Assembly: GCA_002796025.1 (NCBI GenBank)
Contig: PCVQ01000028.1
Location: 1-33,249 of the forward strand
Reading direction: 5' to 3'
DNA from: Candidatus Peregrinibacteria bacterium CG11_big_fil_rev_8_21_14_0_20_46_8
GTDB lineage: Bacteria > Patescibacteriota > Gracilibacteria > UBA1369 > UM-FILTER-53-11
Length of the DNA: 33,249 nucleotides
Shown here: positions 29,556-33,249 of the stretch, in pieces
Position numbering within the stretch: position 1 is the first letter of the stretch
How the letters are laid out: each line of letters begins with the position of its first letter
Position numbers and translations under genes: made by a program
Notes under the pieces: model-generated
Database searches by the model: none
What the model was told of the DNA's origin: nothing
Seen by the model: the letters and a program-made list of their open reading frames with translations, nothing else

Positions 29556-30503
29556 ATGGCAAAGCCTAAAATAAAGCTTTTTGCAGGGACATCGCATCCC
29601 GCGCTTGCAAAACAAATATCGAAATTACTCAAAATTCCACTTTCTCCAATGCACATTCAACGCTTTGCGTGTAACGAGATTTATACGAAGCCGAGCGAGA
29701 GTGTTCGCGATGCCGATGTCTTTATTATTCAAACCGGCACGCAAAATGTAAACGAAGATTTAATGGAGCTCTTTATTATGCTCGATAGCTTTAAGCGCTC
29801 GTTTGCTTCAACTGTTCATGTGGTTATGCCGCATTTTCCATACGCCCGGCAAGATCGTGTTGCGAGTCCGCGTGAGCCGATTACCGCAAAGTTGATTGCC
29901 GATCTTTTGTCGAAAGCAGGTGCCGATCATCTTATTACATTTACACTGCACAGTGATCAAGAGCAGGGATTCTTTGATTTTCCTGTCGATAATTTGACGG
30001 CGCGCAAGCTCTTTGCAGAATATTTTAATAAGAAAAAATTTAAAAAAGCACCGGTCATTGTTGCGCCGGATGTGGGCAGTGCTAAAGAGGCCGACCGCCT
30101 TGCCAAGATGCTTGGAGCGGATTTGGCAATTTTGAATAAAATTCGTCCTAAGCATAATGTTGCCGAAGTTACGCATGTCGTTGGTGATGTAAAAGGCCGC
30201 GACTGTATTCTCTACGACGACATGGTCGATACCGGTGGTTCAGTTGTAGGTGGTGCAAATGTATTGAGAAAGTCCGGAGCAAATAGCGATATTTATCTTG
30301 CGGCTACGCATGCCGTGCTTTCGCGTGATGCTGCCGAAAAATTAAAGAGCGCAGATTTTAAGGAGATTGTCTTTACCGATACGATTCCGATTCCAAAGGA
30401 AAAGCAGTTAAAAAATATGAAGATTATTTCTGTGGCGCCCCTGCTTTCGCGCGTTGTCGATCACGTACATACTGGCAAAGCCCTTAGCCATTTACACGCA
30501 TAA
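29556..30503 (+). CDS. prs: Ribose-phosphate pyrophosphokinase
   Basis: A 315-residue PRPP synthetase: two phosphoribosyltransferase-like halves with FPYARQDRVASPREPITAK (94-112), catalytic LHSDQEQGFFD (His132), APDVGSAKEADRLAKMLGA, NKIRPK (Lys195) and the PRPP loop CILYDDMVDTGGSV (217-230). It makes PRPP from ribose 5-phosphate and ATP for nucleotide synthesis. The usual early motif FSDGE is FACNE (37-41) here. The rpiB and rpe genes follow at once, so the enzymes that supply ribose 5-phosphate are encoded next to its consumer. Confidence 0.93.
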   Translation: MAKPKIKLFAGTSHPALAKQISKLLKIPLSPMHIQRFACNEIYTKPSESVRDADVFIIQTGTQNVNEDLMELFIMLDSFKRSFASTVHVVMPHFPYARQDRVASPREPITAKLIADLLSKAGADHLITFTLHSDQEQGFFDFPVDNLTARKLFAEYFNKKKFKKAPVIVAPDVGSAKEADRLAKMLGADLAILNKIRPKHNVAEVTHVVGDVKGRDCILYDDMVDTGGSVVGGANVLRKSGANSDIYLAATHAVLSRDAAEKLKSADFKEIVFTDTIPIPKEKQLKNMKIISVAPLLSRVVDHVHTGKALSHLHA

Positions 30504-30513
30504 CTTTATTCTT

Positions 30514-30966
30514 ATGATTTATATCGGATCAGATCATGCAGGTTACGAGCGTAAGCAAGAAATCGAAGCCTATTTAAAAGGAAAGGGAGAAGATGTTGTT
30601 GATCTCGGTGTTTTTGCGGCAGAACCGCCTATGGATTATCCCGATATTGCGCACGAAGTGGCAGAGAAGGTGCGGCAAACTCACGGCGCCCGCGGAATTT
30701 TGGTATGCGGTTCTGGAGTTGGCATGTGTATGACTGCAAATAAGAAGCACGGAATTCGTGCAGTACATGGTGAGCGTAATGACAGTGTCGAAATGTCGCG
30801 CAAACACAACGATGCAAATATTCTCTGTTTGGGCGCACGTATGTTGAGCAAGGAAGAGTCATTCCAATTTATCGATACATTTTTATCAACTGAATTTGAA
30901 GCCGGAGAAGAGCGTCATGTTCGACGCGTAGATAAGATTGAGCCGGCAGCACAGCCCCATGCCTAA
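30514..30966 (+). CDS. rpiB: Ribose-5-phosphate isomerase B
   Basis: A 150-residue RpiB/LacA-family protein: IGSDHAGYERK (4-14), MDYPDIAHEVAE, GILVCGSGVGMCMTANK (Cys65 as the expected active-site base) and HNDANILCLGARML. It interconverts ribulose and ribose 5-phosphate. I chose ATG 30514; residues encoded from an ATG at 30454 overlap prs and do not fit the family. The leader ATAAC lies 14 nt before the ATG. The end overlaps the rpe start by 8 bases (ATGCCTAA). Confidence 0.92.
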   Translation: MIYIGSDHAGYERKQEIEAYLKGKGEDVVDLGVFAAEPPMDYPDIAHEVAEKVRQTHGARGILVCGSGVGMCMTANKKHGIRAVHGERNDSVEMSRKHNDANILCLGARMLSKEESFQFIDTFLSTEFEAGEERHVRRVDKIEPAAQPHA

Positions 30967-31612
30967 ACTACTTATTGCCCCATCGATTCTCTCGGCTGAC
31001 TTTGGCAAGATCAATGAAGAGATTGCCAGCATCTCTTCGCATGCCGATATGATTCATGTCGACGTGATGGATGGGCACTTTGTGCCGAATATCACCTTTG
31101 GGCCGGATCAAATTGCAAAGATGCGCAGCACATTGCCCATGGACGTGCATTTGATGATTGAGCAGCCGGAGAAGTATTTGGAAGAATTTGCAAAGGCAGT
31201 AGAAAAGGCGCACGGGCGCCGCGATGATTCGTATTTAACTGTGCATCAGGAATCCAGCGTCCATCTTGAGCGCTTGGTTCAGCAGATAAAAGGATTGGGG
31301 ATGAAGGCTGCAGTTGCATTGAATCCGGCAACGCCATTGGTGAGTATCGAATCGTTGCTCGGCGATATAGATATGGTCTTACTCATGACCGTTAATCCCG
31401 GTTTTGGCGGGCAGAGTTTTATTGCATCTGTTGTGCCGAAGATTAAGGAATTGCGTGCAAAGGCACCGGATTTGAATATTCAAGTTGATGGGGGGATTAA
31501 CGAAAAAACGTATCGGCAGGCAGTTGAGGCCGGTGCAGATATCTTGGTTGCGGGCTCATATGTGTTTGGTGCAAAAGATCGTGCAGCCGCAATTGCGGCG
31601 CTGAGAAAATAG
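30959..31612 (+). CDS. rpe: Ribulose-phosphate 3-epimerase
   Basis: A 217-residue TIM-barrel epimerase: IAPSILSADFGKINEE (6-21), IHVDVMDGHFVPNITFGP (32-49) with metal ligands and catalytic Asp35, DVHLMIEQPEKY, LMTVNPGFGGQSF and QVDGGINEKT with the second catalytic Asp. It interconverts ribulose and xylulose 5-phosphate. Overlaps rpiB by 8 bases and is translationally coupled to it. No transaldolase or oxidative-branch gene is seen in the window. Confidence 0.94.
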   Translation: MPKLLIAPSILSADFGKINEEIASISSHADMIHVDVMDGHFVPNITFGPDQIAKMRSTLPMDVHLMIEQPEKYLEEFAKAVEKAHGRRDDSYLTVHQESSVHLERLVQQIKGLGMKAAVALNPATPLVSIESLLGDIDMVLLMTVNPGFGGQSFIASVVPKIKELRAKAPDLNIQVDGGINEKTYRQAVEAGADILVAGSYVFGAKDRAAAIAALRK

Positions 31613-31628
31613 AGGCAGAGCGCACACC

Positions 31629-31657
31629 TTGCCATATAGTTAAAATATTGCTATAAT
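31629..31657 (+). promoter_or_regulatory. Sigma70-type promoter for the repeat-tailed membrane protein
   Basis: TTGCCA (31629-31634), a 17-bp spacer and a perfect TATAAT (31652-31657) with TGC extension. Predicted start near 31664, leader about 24 nt. This is probably the strongest promoter in the window by consensus match. Confidence 0.7.
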
Positions 31658-31687
31658 TTAGTAATAGTTTTTTAATCAAAAACAAAT

Positions 31688-31948
31688 ATGAAAAAAGCTT
31701 CGCGCAATGCACACACTCTAGATTCGGGTAAGGTTAACTATTTGCTTATTGGTATGGTGCTCGGCGCAATTGTCTCTGCGCTCTTTTTCCACTACCGCTT
31801 GCAGCAAGGTCAGACCAACCTTTTTTACAGTTATCCAACCTACAATACCTACGAGAAGTATCAGTTAGATGATGGCAAGGGATACTCATCGCTCGACGAC
31901 GGCAAAGGATTTACGAGTTTGGATGACGGGAAGGGGTATGCTTACTGA
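31688..31948 (+). CDS. Small membrane protein with C-terminal LDDGKG tandem repeats
   Basis: An 86-residue protein with a basic N-terminus, one transmembrane helix (about 18-36, YLLIGMVLGAIVSALFF), a Tyr-rich segment (YSYPTYNTYEKY) and three tandem nine-residue repeats at the C-terminus: LDDGKGYSS (60-68), LDDGKGFTS (69-77) and LDDGKGYAY (78-86). The three 27-base units differ at many third codon positions, so the repeat is kept at protein level. Asp/Gly-rich repeats can bind Ca2+, but no known motif matches. It has its own strong promoter. The 3' end overlaps the convergent gene by 7 bases. I know of no family. Confidence 0.75.
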   Translation: MKKASRNAHTLDSGKVNYLLIGMVLGAIVSALFFHYRLQQGQTNLFYSYPTYNTYEKYQLDDGKGYSSLDDGKGFTSLDDGKGYAY

Positions 31949-33249
31949 AGACAGCAGCGAATCCCACCAAGTTTCCATTCGAGTTCCTTTTTAACAGCCG
32001 CTAATTGCCGGATGCTTTCTTGAAGTTCAGGAGCGCGCTCTCCAAGTTGGTCAGGGGTTCTGCCATTGAGTATTCCGCGTGCTCCTTCTATTTTTCTTTC
32101 AATTGCTCCCACTGCATTAACCAATTTCTCCTGGGCTTCGCCTGCGTGCGGAATAACAAATGTCTGAACAAACTCCCAATCTTCTGGTGAAATTTCAAAG
32201 CGCTCATTTTGGGCGTGGTGAATCAAATGGCCAAGATTTGCTAAATGGGATTGGAGATCTTTTCTTTGTTCAGGTGAGAGTTCCTCTTGCGGTAAAAATC
32301 GCTTGTCTTTATCCAGTCGACCACCGCTGATACAGAGTTCAGTACTTCCCATGGCGGCATTCCATGCCATTGTTAATGATTGTGGATGATTCTCAATGTC
32401 ACGGCACTGCAGTAACAGACGAGCAAGATTGCATCCGATTGCTTCGGCACGAGAATGAATTGGAAATTGCCGAGGGCTCGATTCATGTCTCAATTGGCGA
32501 AGCTCACTCAGCGCTTGCTGATATTTGCCGGCGTATTGGACGCCTTCAGCCGTTGTAAACGGCCGCCGCTCTATCCTCTGTTGCGCTGCTGCTCTCCAGT
32601 CTGCACTTTCTCTTATATTCCAGGCATATTCGGCAGGATAGAGAATAGAGAGTTTTTCGGCCTGATCGAAGTGGATAGTGGCATCGTGGAGCGCGGTAGG
32701 CGTATTAGACAATAATAATGCTGCACGTCCGGCATAAATATGCATGCGGGCAAGATCTTTTTTATTTGGCATTAATACTCCTCCGGAATTTCGGTTGTCG
32801 CTAAATAACTGTTCTAGCAGTTGCTGCGCCTGCCTTAATTCTGCGGCAGTTTCGCGATTTGTGCTCGGTCCCATTGCGAGAGCTGCTTCAACATCCCCCA
32901 GATGTTTTTTGCGCTGAGTAGCTTTTTCGATAATGCAGACTGCAGCACGACGGCGTGCCTCGAATAAGGTCTGTTGCAATATCCGAGATAGATTCGGCAT
33001 GTTATCTACTTCATCAATGACTTCATTTAGAATTGCCAGTGCGCGGTTAATATTTCTTTCTTCTTCTTCAAATGTTTCATACTGAGGAAAGTAATATCCA
33101 AGTGCCTCTGTTATTTTTGCCTGCAGCATAAATGGCTGCGCTTCTTTAGGGTCGATCTTTATAGAAGCGAGTTTTGCAGGTTCACAATGTTCAGCAAGGG
33201 CAGCCATTGCCATAGTAATGTGCCATTCATTGCGTGAGCTTATTGCTGC
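31942..33249 (-). CDS. Hypothetical large helical (TPR-like) protein, 5' end outside the window
   Basis: At least 435 residues; the frame stays open to the right edge (12 codons before the ATG at 33213), so the true start may be outside. It is rich in Ala, Leu, Glu, Arg and Gln and appears to be an alpha-solenoid, with TPR-like helical pairs such as INRALAILNEVIDEVDNMP, AGRAALLLSNTPTALHDATI and FDQAEKLSILYPAEYAW. No signal peptide, membrane helix or catalytic motif is visible. It might be a scaffold or protein-binding factor. Its composition resembles the orphan at 8175-9023, but homology is not shown. Confidence 0.65.
   Translation of the reverse strand, partial: AAISSRNEWHITMAMAALAEHCEPAKLASIKIDPKEAQPFMLQAKITEALGYYFPQYETFEEEERNINRALAILNEVIDEVDNMPNLSRILQQTLFEARRRAAVCIIEKATQRKKHLGDVEAALAMGPSTNRETAAELRQAQQLLEQLFSDNRNSGGVLMPNKKDLARMHIYAGRAALLLSNTPTALHDATIHFDQAEKLSILYPAEYAWNIRESADWRAAAQQRIERRPFTTAEGVQYAGKYQQALSELRQLRHESSPRQFPIHSRAEAIGCNLARLLLQCRDIENHPQSLTMAWNAAMGSTELCISGGRLDKDKRFLPQEELSPEQRKDLQSHLANLGHLIHHAQNERFEISPEDWEFVQTFVIPHAGEAQEKLVNAVGAIERKIEGARGILNGRTPDQLGERAPELQESIRQLAAVKKELEWKLGGIRCCLQ

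Overview
The window reads as a piece of chromosome from an uncultivated bacterium, most likely a Candidate Phyla Radiation (Patescibacteria) lineage close to Peregrinibacteria. This is inferred from style: small compact genes with almost no intergenic space, S-layer-homology (SLH) proteins, lipoproteins, many small orphans, and almost no recognisable Shine-Dalgarno sequences. TGA acts as a normal stop (for example at the ends of the genes at 4403-5431 and 27394-28011), which argues against the TGA=Gly code of Gracilibacteria/Absconditabacteria. There is no rRNA or other marker to settle the phylum. I see no CRISPR array, insertion sequence or prophage. No stretch longer than about 140 bases lacks a gene.

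Layout. 65-4331 (minus): zinc/manganese-type ABC transporter (ATPase, permease) followed by a secreted SLH + beta-propeller protein. 4403-8119 (plus): TrhO tRNA hydroxylase, then a thiol-redox group (DUF3179 lipoprotein, TlpA-like lipoprotein, Crp-family regulator, glutaredoxin). 8175-10416 (minus): an orphan helical protein, a tiny HPGHG membrane protein, and class I fructose-bisphosphate aldolase. 10555-11149: AbrB/Doc toxin-antitoxin pair. 11197-14112: nitroreductase, methyltransferase, BNR-repeat lipoprotein and a polytopic membrane protein. 14140-14213: tRNA-Trp. 14249-14783: Phd/RelE toxin-antitoxin pair. 14845-17097: FtsI/PBP2 transpeptidase, divergent from an M16 protease and ndk.

From 18981 to 31612 lies a long, mainly plus-strand metabolic block. 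It mixes folate genes (pabB, pabC, folP, folK), queuosine-precursor genes (queD, queF, queE, queC) and the non-oxidative pentose-phosphate route to PRPP (two transketolase-like halves, rpiB, rpe, prs). Two orphan genes sit between pabB and pabC, and an inward-facing SLH gene lies between pabC and folP. The window ends with a small membrane protein carrying a nine-residue tandem repeat and a large orphan helical protein that runs off the right edge.

The most notable observations are: (1) many starts lie only 5-15 nt downstream of a good -10 box, so leaderless or nearly leaderless mRNAs appear common; (2) the transketolase C-terminal half has His where the normally invariant catalytic Glu is expected, and its partner half is 2.3 kb away across queFEC; (3) a strong palindrome lies inside the start of the TlpA gene; (4) an FNR-spaced palindrome lies between the Crp-family gene and glutaredoxin; (5) three envelope-protein genes and rpiB share a (T/A)TAAC motif exactly 14 nt before ATG. 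All family assignments are from motif recognition by eye; no database search was run.
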